A stretch of DNA of 64,000 nt from Microbulbifer sp. A4B17 (GTDB taxonomy: Bacteria; Pseudomonadota; Gammaproteobacteria; Pseudomonadales; Cellvibrionaceae). The notes beneath the pieces are model-generated. The model was not told where the DNA came from. It was given only the letters and a program-made list of their open reading frames with translations, and searched no databases. The stretch spans positions 2,366,501 through 2,430,500 of the forward strand of contig NZ_CP029064.1 in the NCBI RefSeq assembly GCF_003076275.1. Reading direction: 5' to 3'. A program made the position numbers and the translations under genes. Shown here piece after piece: positions 1 to 8,603 of the stretch. Every line of letters starts with the position of its first letter. Positions within the stretch are counted from its first letter, which is position 1.

Positions 1-1
1 A

Positions 2-202
2 GTCATTGGATTTGTGGCAATTCCGTGGGATGTTGGTGGGCCAGCAGGATCATATGCCGTAGATTACGCGAATGGTGCGATTTCTGCTGGTGGATTTCTG
101 GGGGCTGGTCTAGGGGTCGGGGGAGGAGTGGCCATGGGTGAACGAGGAGCTTTAAACTTTGTTACGCCATCTTTGAGAGACTTTATAGCGTTGGAGTTAT
201 AA
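2..202 (+). CDS. C-terminal end of an Rhs-type toxin tip (cut by window start)
   Basis: The reading frame is open to the left edge and ends at 202, so only the last 66 residues are visible. They are rich in Gly, Ala and hydrophobic residues, as are several other tips in the array. A membrane-protein gene starts 2 bases after the stop, which is the toxin-then-immunity order seen throughout the island. I infer that this is the variable end of a displaced Rhs fragment. No catalytic motif is visible and the toxin activity is unknown. Confidence 0.55.
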   Translation, partial: VIGFVAIPWDVGGPAGSYAVDYANGAISAGGFLGAGLGVGGGVAMGERGALNFVTPSLRDFIALEL

Positions 203-204
203 AA

Positions 205-600
205 ATGAGATTAATTTTAGTTTTAATTATATCTGTTAGCTTGGGAAAATTAGCCTATATTTATAACCCTACATGGGGAACTAATCTGATTTTATTTTTA
301 TTTGTAACGTTTGGGGCACTTCCGTATATAGCATTGTTAATAAGGTCTAATTACTTTAGAAAAGAAATTAAGTCTTGGGCGGAAAATAATAATATAAAGG
401 TTTTAGATATACAAAATAATAATCTATTTAAAGGTAAGTTACGTTGGAAAGTGTCAGATATTCAAGATGTATTCCTTTTGAAGGGATGTGATGCTGAATA
501 TTGGATTGCCTGTGGGACATGGTTTTTAGGTTCATTCAAGTGCGGATTAAAGATTTATAAAGAATCTAACGGGCACTTAAAGATAGTGGCTTCCTTATAA
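205..600 (+). CDS. Putative membrane-anchored immunity protein
   Basis: A 131-residue protein with two hydrophobic segments near the N terminus (about residues 3-20 and 26-46), followed by a soluble domain of about 85 residues containing four Cys. It starts 2 bases after the preceding tip fragment stops, so it is probably translationally coupled to it. Its place after a toxin tip, small size and membrane location suggest an immunity protein for a toxin acting at or across the inner membrane. I do not recognise the family. The role comes from context only. Confidence 0.6.
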   Translation: MRLILVLIISVSLGKLAYIYNPTWGTNLILFLFVTFGALPYIALLIRSNYFRKEIKSWAENNNIKVLDIQNNNLFKGKLRWKVSDIQDVFLLKGCDAEYWIACGTWFLGSFKCGLKIYKESNGHLKIVASL

Positions 601-612
601 ATCACGACATTT

Positions 613-1098
613 GCACAAAAGGGCGGTGGTTGTACTGTACCAATGGCTTGTGCAGGTTTGCCTGTAAGCTCTTCTCCCAATATGAATAATCCTATTTATC
701 CGCAACCTCATGAAGATCCACTTACTGTTGGGTCGACTCTATCTACCGTGGCTGGTGTCACTCTTGCAGGGAATAAAACTTTTATGGCTAGCTGGAACCA
801 AAGGCTTCCGCTCACACCAATAAAATATGAATATATAGGGATGTATAGCTATGGGACTAAACTCCAAGGTGCGAAGTATCTAAAATATGGTGGGAATGCA
901 TTGGGAGCGGCGGGTTATAGAGTCTCGGCTTACTCTTACTATGGATCAATGAGTTTTGGCAATTATCGAGATGCCAGAAAGTATGCCGTTGATGGATTTA
1001 TGGGAGCGTTGATGTTTGCGTGGTCTGTTGGAACTGCTGTAGGCGGGATTGGGTTTTATGTTAATCAGGACTACCACTCCAATCCGCATAACCCATAG
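613..1098 (+). CDS. Orphan toxin tip beginning at the AQK junction motif
   Basis: The frame right after the preceding stop reads through GCACAAAAG (613-621, residues AQK) and continues to 1098. The first ATG is at 643, but homology with the other modules makes 613 the real left edge of the cassette. About 160 residues, rich in Gly, Ala, Ser and Tyr, with a hydrophobic stretch near the end. There is no Rhs core in front, so as it stands this is a silent, promoterless tip that could be joined to a core. An immunity-like membrane gene follows after 8 bases. The toxin activity is not recognised. Confidence 0.6.
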   Translation, partial: AQKGGGCTVPMACAGLPVSSSPNMNNPIYPQPHEDPLTVGSTLSTVAGVTLAGNKTFMASWNQRLPLTPIKYEYIGMYSYGTKLQGAKYLKYGGNALGAAGYRVSAYSYYGSMSFGNYRDARKYAVDGFMGALMFAWSVGTAVGGIGFYVNQDYHSNPHNP

Positions 1099-1106
1099 GG
1101 CGTAAA

Positions 1107-1523
1107 ATGAAAGAAGTCTCTAGTGTATTTTTTGTTTTATTTGGAAATATCCACCATGAGTATTTGAAAAAAGGAGAGGGTCAGGACGCATCAAAAGTGC
1201 TAGCTGCAATCCAGATATCGACGTTAATAGGGCTTAACTTGATGTCTGCGAGCTTTTTGCTTTCCTCATTGGTTAATTCTGGGATGATGCAAATATTTGA
1301 AGCTTCACGAATTAAAGTTTTCTTGATAATGATAACTTTTATAGGGTTGAATACTTTTTTAATTATTAAGTTTTACCGGTGGGACGAGGTTCAACAAGAG
1401 AGATATTTTAAAGTCCTGAGATCTGATGATTCTAAATGGATTAAATTGTTGGCTCGAATAATACCGTATATCACAATGGGGTTGTTTGTTGCGGCTATGG
1501 CTCTTGGTATAGCACTGAATTGA
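1107..1523 (+). CDS. Putative immunity protein, multi-pass membrane
   Basis: A 138-residue protein with about three membrane segments (roughly residues 37-55, 68-88 and 115-137) and a charged loop before the last one. It starts 8 bases after the orphan tip and is followed by the hairpin terminator at 1548. Position and topology fit an immunity protein for the tip at 613-1098. I do not recognise the family. Confidence 0.6.
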   Translation: MKEVSSVFFVLFGNIHHEYLKKGEGQDASKVLAAIQISTLIGLNLMSASFLLSSLVNSGMMQIFEASRIKVFLIMITFIGLNTFLIIKFYRWDEVQQERYFKVLRSDDSKWIKLLARIIPYITMGLFVAAMALGIALN

Positions 1524-1547
1524 TTTGAACAAGCAAACACACCATCA

Positions 1548-1577
1548 AAGCCCCGGCAGAGCGATCTGCCGGGGCTT
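1548..1577. terminator. Hairpin terminator, recurring module border
   Basis: A perfect 13-base stem AAGCCCCGGCAGA with loop GCGA, followed by TTTGTC. The same hairpin, with small changes, ends modules at 5393, 13264, 15811 and 30587, and half of it is left at 35791. It lies between an immunity gene on the plus strand and an XRE fragment on the minus strand and could serve both. Confidence 0.8.
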
Positions 1578-1592
1578 TGTCACTATGGTCTA

Positions 1593-1832
1593 TCAAGCCT
1601 GCTTCTTCAGTTTGGCATTCTCGATAAACGTATGGATCACCTGAATCACCTGCCGCTTGGTGGCGGTGTCCAGCTTCTCAATCTGCTGCATCCGTCGCAG
1701 CAATCTGGAATCCGGCTGCTTGATCTTCTTCACCGGCTTAACACCGAGTAGCTCGTCCGTACTGACCTTGAGGGCCTGCGCCAGGTCTACCAACAGGTTG
1801 GCCGGTGGGTGTTCGCTCTCGGTCTTTCTCAC
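1593..1832 (-). pseudogene. XRE-type regulator tail fused to Rhs core A sequence
   Basis: On the minus strand the frame ends in a regulator tail (LVDLAQALKVSTDELLG, then a basic linker and a helix ending NAKLKKQA). This matches the C-terminal half of small HTH XRE-family regulators. The N-terminal part of the HTH is missing: near 1832 the sequence switches to Rhs core A sequence read antisense, so any longer minus-strand frame is chimeric. Related tails occur at 5435, 13310 and 30633. Remains of a regulator gene at a cassette border; probably not functional. Confidence 0.65.
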
Positions 1833-1847
1833 GATTGAAAAACCCAA

Positions 1848-2939
1848 TTGGCCGGCAATGTACAGCATATCGCCATTACCGACCTTATTGGAACCAGTGG
1901 CGAGTACCAGTATCTGCACCGGGATCACCTGGGTTCCATTGAGAAAATAACAGATGAAGCGGGATTGGAGATTCTGGATCTTTCATTTAACCCGGATGGC
2001 AGCCGTCGCCAGACAGACTGGGGTGCGGATCTGGATCAACAGGGTTTGCAGGAGTTACTCGCAGTACAAGGGCTAACTACCAAGCGCGGTTACACGGGCC
2101 ATGAGCATCTAGACAGGACTGGCCTGATCCATATGAATGGCCGCATCTACGACCCCACCCTGGGCCGCTTCCTCAGCCCAGACCCGATAGTCCAGGCACC
2201 GACTTATAGTCAAAACTGGAATCGGTATAGCTATGTGTTTAATAATCCGTTGAGTTTTACTGATCCTAGTGGGTTTGAGGTGGCTGACGAGGATGAGGAC
2301 GTAGATCCTATTGATGAAGGACAGGATTCTAGCGGCAATATGGAAGAGGTGACAGTCGTAGGGGAGCCACTTAGCAGTCCTACGATCCTTGTTACAACGT
2401 ACGTAATTGATAATAATGGAAAGATGGTGCTGGCTAATCCACTTGATATTTTCCTTCCGGAGCTTTCCTGGACTTCTACGAATGAAGAAGATGAGAAAGA
2501 TGAGGAGGAGGAAAAGGAGGAGTGCACCCAAAATGGTGGTTGTGTTTCAATTACAGTGGATGCGAATGGTAATGATGCACAAAAGAGCTTGAATCCGTTT
2601 AAAATTATAGGAAATGAATTTCCTCAGTGGTGGAACAGCGAAGAAACTCAAGATTTAAGGCAAGGCATAAATCTGTCCCTTGACGGACTGTCAATTCCAT
2701 ACAAGATGTTGCGTGCTCCTCTTGACTATAAAGATTATGGTCAACTTATTTATCAGTCGATAAATGGCGATTTTGGTGAGGCAGGCATAACCCTAACAGG
2801 CATACTCGCAGGTAAAACAACGGTTAGATTTATGGAGGAGTCGTTCAAGATGCAGGATAGCGTCATTAACGCAGCCGGAGTTATTACTTCAAATTCTTCC
2901 AAGTATGTTGTTGAGCAGGATTGTTTTTCATGCAAATAA
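1848..2939 (+). CDS. Displaced Rhs core A fragment with toxin tip
   Basis: Homology to core A starts near 1833 and runs through the Rhs-associated core (GYTGHEHLDRTGLIHMNGR, LGRFLSPDP, NPLSFTDPSGF). An acidic linker follows (DEDEDVDPIDEG and a Glu-rich stretch), then AQK at 2577-2585, then about 118 residues of variable tip. Relative to the copy at 7265, the A-run near 1838 has five A instead of six, so the fragment lacks both a proper start and an intact upstream frame. Probably unexpressed storage of a tip. The tip family is not recognised. Confidence 0.75.
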   Translation: MAGNVQHIAITDLIGTSGEYQYLHRDHLGSIEKITDEAGLEILDLSFNPDGSRRQTDWGADLDQQGLQELLAVQGLTTKRGYTGHEHLDRTGLIHMNGRIYDPTLGRFLSPDPIVQAPTYSQNWNRYSYVFNNPLSFTDPSGFEVADEDEDVDPIDEGQDSSGNMEEVTVVGEPLSSPTILVTTYVIDNNGKMVLANPLDIFLPELSWTSTNEEDEKDEEEEKEECTQNGGCVSITVDANGNDAQKSLNPFKIIGNEFPQWWNSEETQDLRQGINLSLDGLSIPYKMLRAPLDYKDYGQLIYQSINGDFGEAGITLTGILAGKTTVRFMEESFKMQDSVINAAGVITSNSSKYVVEQDCFSCK

Positions 2940-3202
2940 AAAGAACGACCTGGGTTGTTATTATTGCTTGTTTTATAGGTTTCAGAACTTTTCGATTTGA
3001 AAATGGAGGAGCTGAGGCTTTTTTAGTGGCCCTTTTTATTGTATTAACGAGCACCTATTGGTTTGTGGTTCCCTATTTAACAGGAGATGTGATCAAGCTG
3101 CCAACCTATACAGATGAGTTGATAAAAGGAACCCATGATATCCAGAGAACTCTCTTTTTTATTCTTGGCTTGGTGGGCGTGATCGCTTCAATGTTTATTT
3201 GA
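2930..3202 (+). CDS. Putative immunity protein, three membrane segments
   Basis: About 90 residues. The ATG at 2930 overlaps the end of the tip gene by 10 bases, which points to translational coupling; a TTG at 2921 is a less likely start. Hydrophobic segments lie near residues 8-20, 30-48 and 72-90. Size, topology and overlap fit an immunity protein for the tip at 2586-2939. The terminator at 3337 follows. Confidence 0.6.
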   Translation: MQIKRTTWVVIIACFIGFRTFRFENGGAEAFLVALFIVLTSTYWFVVPYLTGDVIKLPTYTDELIKGTHDIQRTLFFILGLVGVIASMFI

Positions 3203-3336
3203 AGGGCACCTCTAAAAATTACTTTTTTGGTGCTCATAAGCACCGAATAACAGGGGTTCCAAAGCGATAAAATCAAGGGAAGCTCAATTTATAGAAAAGA
3301 TGCTCATAAATAAGTAATGCCTAATACATATCCAAC

Positions 3337-3364
3337 GCCCCAGTCTTCAAGCTGGGGCTTTTTT
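3337..3364 (+). terminator. Rho-independent terminator
   Basis: Stem GCCCCAG / CTGGGGC with an 8-base loop and a run of six T. It ends the tip plus immunity unit at 1848-3202. Its sequence differs from the hairpin that ends most other modules. Confidence 0.85.
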
Positions 3365-3427
3365 GCTGTTGGCCTGACGTACCCTTCGCCTTAGTCATAT
3401 TAACTTCGGTGCAGATTGATATGATTA

Positions 3428-3791
3428 GCTGAAAAGTTTTCAGGACATCCAGTGCGCCGAGCTAAATCGGCAAAAGATTGGAGGTGAAAGCCCTCTGCCC
3501 GATAAGGTCTAGCACGCGAATTGTCAGGACACTCATAGATTGAAGTGAGGCTCCAACAATATTACAGCTGCCTGCACTAGCGGATAAACTCTACCAATTT
3601 AGATTTAAGCCACGGTAAAACACTGAAAAGCTGTGCTTGGGGGCCGAATCCCATGAATTTTGGACTCGCCAGTTTTCAGGACACCCATGAATCTGGGATC
3701 AGGTCGGAGGGAGAAGTACTAACTGATTGGCTGGGAATTAGCTGGGTGGATAGCCCCAGTGTTTAGTGAAATACCCAGCCGTTCGAGGATA
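3428..3791. repeat. RAYT subfamily A 3' end repeat, left border of the next cassette
   Basis: The non-coding sequence from 3203 holds the terminator and then this repeat. It has two parts. The first (about 3515-3669, with CATAGATTGAAG and a segment ending CCACGGTAAAA) is non-coding. The second (about 3670-3791) on the minus strand encodes the tail of a RAYT-like transposase (LERLGISLNTGAIHPANSQ). The repeat stops abruptly at GAGGATAG and Rhs core A starts at TGTGCTGGGC. Other copies are near 5588, 10440, 14558, 15212 and 16105. Confidence 0.7.
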
Positions 3792-3793
3792 GT

Positions 3794-5131
3794 GTGCTGG
3801 GCGGGAGCCAAAGTGACGCAACTCCCACCGCCAGGGATCGCTTCCAATATGGCCCAGATGGCCAGCGCTTCTACCGGGAAAGCAGTTGGATGGAAGATGG
3901 CCAGCTCCAAACCGAGAAGGCCTTTATCGTGGGCAGCTACCAGGAGCAGATTCCCGCAGATGCCAGTCTTCTCACGATTGAAAAAACCAGGCTGGCCGGC
4001 AATGTACAGCATATCGCCATTACTGACCTTATTGGAACCAGTGGCGAGTACCAGTATCTGCACCGGGATCACCTGGGTTCCATTGAGAAAATAACAGATG
4101 AAGCGGGATTGGAGATTCTGGATCTTTCATTTAACCCGGATGGCAGCCGTCGCCAGACAGACTGGGGTGCTGACCTGGATCAACAGGGCTTGCAGGAGTT
4201 GCTTGCAGTACAAGGGCTAACTACCAAGCGCGGTTACACGGGCCATGAGCATCTGGACAGGACTGGCCTGATCCATATGAATGGCCGCATCTACGACCCC
4301 ACCCTGGGCCGCTTCCTCAGCCCAGACCCGATAGTCCAGGCACCGACTTATAGTCAAAACTGGAATCGGTATAGCTATGTGTTTAATAATCCGTTGAGCT
4401 TTACTGATCCTAGTGGGTTTGCGGTGGCTGACGAGGATGAGGACGTAGATCCTATTGATGAAGGACAGGATTCTAGCGGCAATATGGAAGAGGTGACAGT
4501 CGTAGGGGAGCCACTTAGCAGTCCTACGATCCTTGTTACAACGTACGTAATTGATAATAATGGAAAGATGGTGCTGGCTAATCCACTTGATATTTTCCTT
4601 CCGGAGCTTTCCTGGACTTCTACGAATGAAGAAGATGAGAAAGATGAGGAGGAGGAAAAGGAGGAGTGCACCCAAAATGGTGGTTGTGTTTCAATTACAG
4701 TGGATGCGAATGGTAATAATGCACAAAAGGTGAATACTGTTGGTGGCTACTTTGAGAAACTGAAATGTAATTCTGATTTGTGCGTAATTCGCTCACAAAC
4801 ATTCACATCTCGAGAGGAAATAGCAGATCACCAGTCACAGAACAATATGCGCACCGCAGTGAAGACGACTGCATTAAGTTTGCTTGGTGGTGCTATAGGA
4901 GGGCTTGGGGGTACAGCACTAGCGGGTGGCGCTACAGTTAAAGGGATCTTTGTTGATACTCAGGTTGGTTATGCTTTACAGGTAGGAGACACGATTATCC
5001 AGGAAATTAGGGCTGATTTCGTAACAGCGTTCCACAATGATAGCGGCCTTGATAACCTTATTATTACGCAAACTATTGTTAATAGTGAGGGAATTATTGT
5101 CGAAAGGCAGCAAGGTTCACCAGGGTTTTGA
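3794..5131 (+). CDS. Displaced Rhs core A fragment with toxin tip
   Basis: 445 residues. Core A (from residue 1, matching the copy at 7090) runs to DPSGF near residue 213. The linker is almost the same as in the 1848 copy, and AQK lies at 4721-4729. The two copies are nearly identical up to that motif and unrelated after it. The tip of about 133 residues has two Cys near its start, a Gly/Ala-rich hydrophobic stretch, and ends IVNSEGIIVERQQGSPGF. A decayed relative of this tip end is seen at 15449. The ATG lies inside the core fragment, so no native start is present. The activity is unknown. Confidence 0.75.
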   Translation: MLGGSQSDATPTARDRFQYGPDGQRFYRESSWMEDGQLQTEKAFIVGSYQEQIPADASLLTIEKTRLAGNVQHIAITDLIGTSGEYQYLHRDHLGSIEKITDEAGLEILDLSFNPDGSRRQTDWGADLDQQGLQELLAVQGLTTKRGYTGHEHLDRTGLIHMNGRIYDPTLGRFLSPDPIVQAPTYSQNWNRYSYVFNNPLSFTDPSGFAVADEDEDVDPIDEGQDSSGNMEEVTVVGEPLSSPTILVTTYVIDNNGKMVLANPLDIFLPELSWTSTNEEDEKDEEEEKEECTQNGGCVSITVDANGNNAQKVNTVGGYFEKLKCNSDLCVIRSQTFTSREEIADHQSQNNMRTAVKTTALSLLGGAIGGLGGTALAGGATVKGIFVDTQVGYALQVGDTIIQEIRADFVTAFHNDSGLDNLIITQTIVNSEGIIVERQQGSPGF

Positions 5132-5136
5132 TAATC

Positions 5137-5337
5137 ATGAAATCTATATTAGTTTTTTTGAGAGAGCTTTTTTCCTTTAGGTTTTTCTTAAGCGGCTTTT
5201 TTGGGTTGGTAACCTATTCAGTCTATTTTTTTAGGGTGGAATTGGGGAGGTTCGGTTGGATTCCTCTCATAATTTTGGTGTTGTGGGTGATCTCTAGCAT
5301 AATTTTCTTTGTAGCAAAAAAAACAAAGTTTATGTGA
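5137..5337 (+). CDS. Putative immunity protein, two membrane segments
   Basis: About 66 residues with two membrane segments around a short charged loop. The motifs GLVTYS and GWIPLIILVL are shared with the protein at 15515, so the two are paralogous immunity proteins. ATG 5137 lies 5 bases after the tip stop (TTG 5128 is an alternative). The hairpin terminator at 5393 follows. Confidence 0.65.
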   Translation: MKSILVFLRELFSFRFFLSGFFGLVTYSVYFFRVELGRFGWIPLIILVLWVISSIIFFVAKKTKFM

Positions 5338-5392
5338 TGCCTTGATTAGGGTGCCGGTCATATCTGCTGACAATTGGCCCTTAAAACCATCA

Positions 5393-5423
5393 AAGCCCCG
5401 GCAGAGTAATCTGCCAGGGCTTT
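5393..5423. terminator. Hairpin terminator, recurring module border
   Basis: Same hairpin family as 1548: AAGCCCCGGCAGA, loop GTAA, TCTGCCAGGGCTTT, with one mismatch in the stem. It separates the immunity gene from the antisense XRE tail. Confidence 0.75.
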
Positions 5424-5434
5424 GTCGTTATAGC

Positions 5435-5587
5435 CTACCAAGCTTGTTTCTTCAGTTTGGCATTCTCGATAAACGTATCGAGCACCTGAATTACCTGCCG
5501 CTTGGTGACGGCGTCCAACTTCTCAATCTTTTGCACCCGTCGTAGCAATCTGGAATCCGGTTGCTTGATCTTCTTCACCGGCTTAGA
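5435..5587 (-). pseudogene. XRE-type regulator tail (fragment)
   Basis: Minus-strand frame of about 50 codons ending in the NAKLKKQA-type helix plus one extra Trp. It matches the last 50 residues of the fragment at 1593. The rest, including the HTH, is replaced at 5588 by RAYT-A sequence. Non-functional remnant. Confidence 0.65.
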
Positions 5588-5825
5588 AAAAGTTTTCAGG
5601 ATACCCATGAATCTGGAATCAGGTCGGAGGGAGGAGTATTAACTGATTGACTGGGAATTAGCTGGGTGGACAGCCCCAGTGTTTAGTGAAATACCCAGCC
5701 GTTCGAGGATAGGAGGCATGTATTAGGCAATACAGCCCCACTTTCTAGGGGCTAAATGTCGACCACTCCAATCCACTAGCTCTAAATAGTGATCCAGCCG
5801 AAAGGGCAGCCCTTTTGGCATGTTC
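5588..5825 (-). repeat. RAYT subfamily A transposase tail (remnant)
   Basis: Read on the minus strand, this encodes the end of a RAYT-type transposase: LPFRLDHYLELVDWSGRHL, then PPILERLGIS. It matches the C-terminal region of the better preserved RAYT-B at 36094 (LPFQLDHYLELVDWSGRHL). The catalytic part is absent and replaced by csrA. The last part repeats the 3670-3791 sequence. Confidence 0.65.
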
Positions 5826-6947
5826 AGTTTCTCACTTTCTGCTCCTCTTGATACGCACATAAATTTCTTCGCGGTAAACGGATAGGGATTTGGGAGCATT
5901 AATCCCAATCTTCACTTGATTGCCTTTAACCTCCAATACGGTAACTGAGATATTGGTTCCAATTCTCAAGTTCTCGCCAGTTCGGCGCTTTAAAATCAAC
6001 ATGGACATTTCCTACAGGTACTAAAACTATGTGCGGATCTTCCGCATGGAGAATGCTTGGTAAGTAATGTGTATCGTAGGAAGGGCGGTGCACGAGAGCG
6101 GTAGGGGTAGAAGAAGAAAAGACGGACGCAACGCTGCCAGAGCTTGAAGAATCTCTTCAAGCTGCTGAATCTGCTCCACTTTATTGAAGACGAGCGGGTT
6201 TCTAGCGTATTATCCACTGAGCCACTTTGATAGGTTCGATATCAATTTGGTTAGCTGGCCCCTGGTGTTGGTCCACCTTGGGTCAGCGCCTTTTACTTAC
6301 TCTTACGTCACGCTACCGTTCTCCTTTGAGAGATGGGTTTTTAGAAAGCTCTTGGGTCTCTTGATCTTTTGGTCGCTAGCCTATACAGACTGCCTCAATC
6401 ACGGCCAAAATATCGAAAAATATCTGTCAATTCTACGCAGCTTTGACACTAAAACAAACTGAATAAAATCCAATAAGATTATTTTCGTGCCTATATTTTT
6501 ATAGTCTTCTTTCCATAAGAATCTCGATTTTCTATTAACAATTCCCTGCAGACGTTTGACAACATGAATACCTGGGGGCAGGTAGAGCAGGAGACCTATG
6601 GTAACGGTCTTGTAACCACTCGCACCTATAACCCTGATACCGGGCGCCTGGAAACCATTAAAACCGGTGGGGGAGCAATTCAAAACAATGAATACCAATG
6701 GCGCTCTAACGGAACCCTGGAAAGTCGCCTTAGCTACAGCAGTGTTGATGTGCTGCAAAAACAGGAAGACTTTACTTATGACGGCCTCAACCGCCTAACC
6801 AGCGCCTCCCTGGCTGTAGGGGGAGACAGGGTACTGAGCACTCAGTACGATAAGCTGGGTAATATTCTCTCCAAAAGCTCTAGCGTCGCCACGGATGCCC
6901 AGGTAGCGGACTACCAGTATGGGGAGTTTGGAAATGCCGGTCCCAAC
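5709..6947. repeat. 1.2 kb duplicated block with csrA, copy 1
   Basis: This stretch is nearly the same as 16208-17446: RAYT-A tail, csrA, about 540 bases upstream of csrA, and the first 400 bases of an Rhs core A fragment. The part between csrA and the Rhs fragment (6003-6548) shows no convincing gene. A 73-codon minus-strand frame at 5996-6217 is kept in both copies but overlaps the csrA start and has biased, basic composition. The block joins different sequences on each side in the two copies, so it has moved or been copied as a unit. Confidence 0.75.
5832..6002 (-). CDS. csrA: CsrA/RsmA-family RNA-binding regulator, copy 1
   Basis: A 56-residue protein on the minus strand. It starts [10 protein letters not shown], continues with a [19 protein letters not shown] segment and has [10 protein letters not shown] near the end. 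These are the hallmarks of CsrA/RsmA, a dimeric post-transcriptional regulator that binds GGA motifs in mRNA leaders. Residues equivalent to L4, R6, R7 and R44 (REEI), important for RNA binding in the family, are kept. AGGA lies 7-8 bases before the ATG. Family length is about 55-65, so it looks complete. It differs from typical housekeeping CsrA (often LTRRVGE), which suggests an accessory paralogue. A copy coding the same protein is at 16332. Confidence 0.85.
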   Translation of the reverse strand: MLILKRRTGENLRIGTNISVTVLEVKGNQVKIGINAPKSLSVYREEIYVRIKRSRK

Positions 6948-8603
6948 GCCGTGAGTAATGTCACGATCAATGGTATTTCACAAAGCCTCTACTACGATGC
7001 GAACGGTGCGATTGAGCACTATGATGCTGCCACCGGTGACGATAAATGGATCAGCTGGAACGCGCGGCAACTACCCACTGAAATTGTGCTGGGCGGGAGC
7101 CAAAGTGACGCAACTCCCACCGCCAGGGATCGCTTCCAATATGGCCCAAATGGCCAGCGCTTCTACCGGGAAAGCAGCTGGATGGAAGATGGCCAGCTCA
7201 AAACAGAGAAGGCCTTTATCGTGGGCAGCTACGAGGAGCAGATTCCCGCAGATGCCAGTCTTCTCACGATTGAAAAAACCCAATTGGCCGGCAATGTACA
7301 GCATATTGCCATTACCGACCTTATTGGAACCAGTGGCGAGTACCAGTATCTGCACCGGGATCACCTGGGTTCCATTGAGAAAATAACAGATGAAGCGGGA
7401 TTGGAGATTCTGGATCTTTCATTTAACCCGGATGGCAGCCGTCGCCAGGCAGACTGGGGTGCTGACTTGGATCAACAGGGTTTGCAGGAGTTGCTTGCAG
7501 TACAAGGGCTAACTACCAAGCGCGGTTACACGGGCCATGAGCATCTGGACAGGACTGGCCTGATCCATATGAATGGCCGCATCTACGACCCCACCCTGGG
7601 CCGCTTCCTCAGTCCAGACCCGATAGTCCAGGCACCGACTTATAGTCAAAACTGGAATCGGTATAGCTATGTGTTTAATAATCCGTTGAGTTTTACTGAT
7701 CCTAGTGGTTTTTCTGCGAAGGACAAGAAAGAGGATACGACCAAGCCAAAAAATGAGGGGCGGACGGCTGACGGGGGAAGTGAATCATCAGATGGCTGGG
7801 ATGTCTCAGTGACTGGTAATGCGTATGGGCCAGGCACAGTTGTTGGTAGTGTCACGATCAATGGAAGCACTTACGTTATGGCAGCCCATAATTTGATATC
7901 GTTATGGGATTCTGAGATGGAAAAGAACTATAAGGAACAGCTTAAGTCCGAGATTACGGCATCAACTATTGCGGGCTTCCAGGCGCCTGAGTTTTCATTG
8001 GATGAGGTTCAGGTGCAGAGTAATCTGTCTGGCATCCCGGCATCAATGGCATTGGGGGTTTTAGGAGGAGGTGGACAATTCGGAGGTGGTGCACAAAAGG
8101 GGCCGACCGGTAATTTTTCTCCAGTGCCAGGAACCTATTTTGATGAAAATGGTATTCCGGTTACCGTTGAGGTCGGACCGTTTGGTAACACAGTTAGCGC
8201 AGATGGTACGACAGCCTATAGTTTTGATTCTAATACTGGGACGTTAATTAATCCTTTAGCTACAGGTATGGCTAAGCCTAGTGCTCCTGAATTAATGTTC
8301 TTAGGTGGCGTTCGTGTGGGTGTCTCTGCTGGCTATTCAATGTTTAGTCTTGCGGCAAGAGCGGGGCCAAGTACTTATACCAATTTCGCAATCAACTCTA
8401 TAGGTAGGGATACCTTAAAAGTTATGAGTTTTGGCTTTCTATATCGTGTACCTAAATTTAACCCCTCATATTATTGGGCTAGGGCTGGTGGTAATTACTC
8501 TTTAGCAGTCTCAAAACTTGGCCGCTCTAATCCTGGGTATGATGCAGTTTTTGGCGGTCTTGGAGTGATTGGAACTTTGGGTACAGCTCCGGTGGGTGAT
8601 TAA
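6564..8603 (+). CDS. Displaced Rhs core A fragment (longest) with toxin tip
   Basis: 679 residues and the longest core A piece in the window. The homology starts near 6548. Residues 1-160 hold YD-type repeats (LTYNPDTGRL-like, YDGLNRLTSA, YDKLGNILS). Residues 170-385 hold the Rhs-associated core ending DPSGF. The linker differs from the other A copies. AQK is at 8091-8099 after a Gly-rich stretch, followed by about 168 residues of variable tip with a hydrophobic Gly/Ala segment. The fragment has an ATG at 6564 but no obvious ribosome binding site. The tip activity is not recognised. Confidence 0.75.
   Translation: MNTWGQVEQETYGNGLVTTRTYNPDTGRLETIKTGGGAIQNNEYQWRSNGTLESRLSYSSVDVLQKQEDFTYDGLNRLTSASLAVGGDRVLSTQYDKLGNILSKSSSVATDAQVADYQYGEFGNAGPNAVSNVTINGISQSLYYDANGAIEHYDAATGDDKWISWNARQLPTEIVLGGSQSDATPTARDRFQYGPNGQRFYRESSWMEDGQLKTEKAFIVGSYEEQIPADASLLTIEKTQLAGNVQHIAITDLIGTSGEYQYLHRDHLGSIEKITDEAGLEILDLSFNPDGSRRQADWGADLDQQGLQELLAVQGLTTKRGYTGHEHLDRTGLIHMNGRIYDPTLGRFLSPDPIVQAPTYSQNWNRYSYVFNNPLSFTDPSGFSAKDKKEDTTKPKNEGRTADGGSESSDGWDVSVTGNAYGPGTVVGSVTINGSTYVMAAHNLISLWDSEMEKNYKEQLKSEITASTIAGFQAPEFSLDEVQVQSNLSGIPASMALGVLGGGGQFGGGAQKGPTGNFSPVPGTYFDENGIPVTVEVGPFGNTVSADGTTAYSFDSNTGTLINPLATGMAKPSAPELMFLGGVRVGVSAGYSMFSLAARAGPSTYTNFAINSIGRDTLKVMSFGFLYRVPKFNPSYYWARAGGNYSLAVSKLGRSNPGYDAVFGGLGVIGTLGTAPVGD

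Noticed and set aside
1657-1950. Plus-strand ORFs opposite the XRE tails (also 5342-5545, 15918-16127, 30565-30831)
   Set aside because: Antisense shadows of regulator tails. The protein pattern of XRE regulators is on the minus strand.
2109-2531. Minus-strand ORFs over the Rhs fragments (also 4217-4675, 7071-7364, 10617-10970)
   Set aside because: They mirror the conserved Rhs core and its Glu-rich linker on the plus strand and recur only because the core recurs. Composition (Ser/Phe runs) is that of antisense reading.
5996-6217. 73-codon minus-strand ORF next to csrA (and 16496-16717)
   Set aside because: Kept only because the block is duplicated. It overlaps the csrA start, and the differences between copies change the protein (for example KRFF to RCAL).
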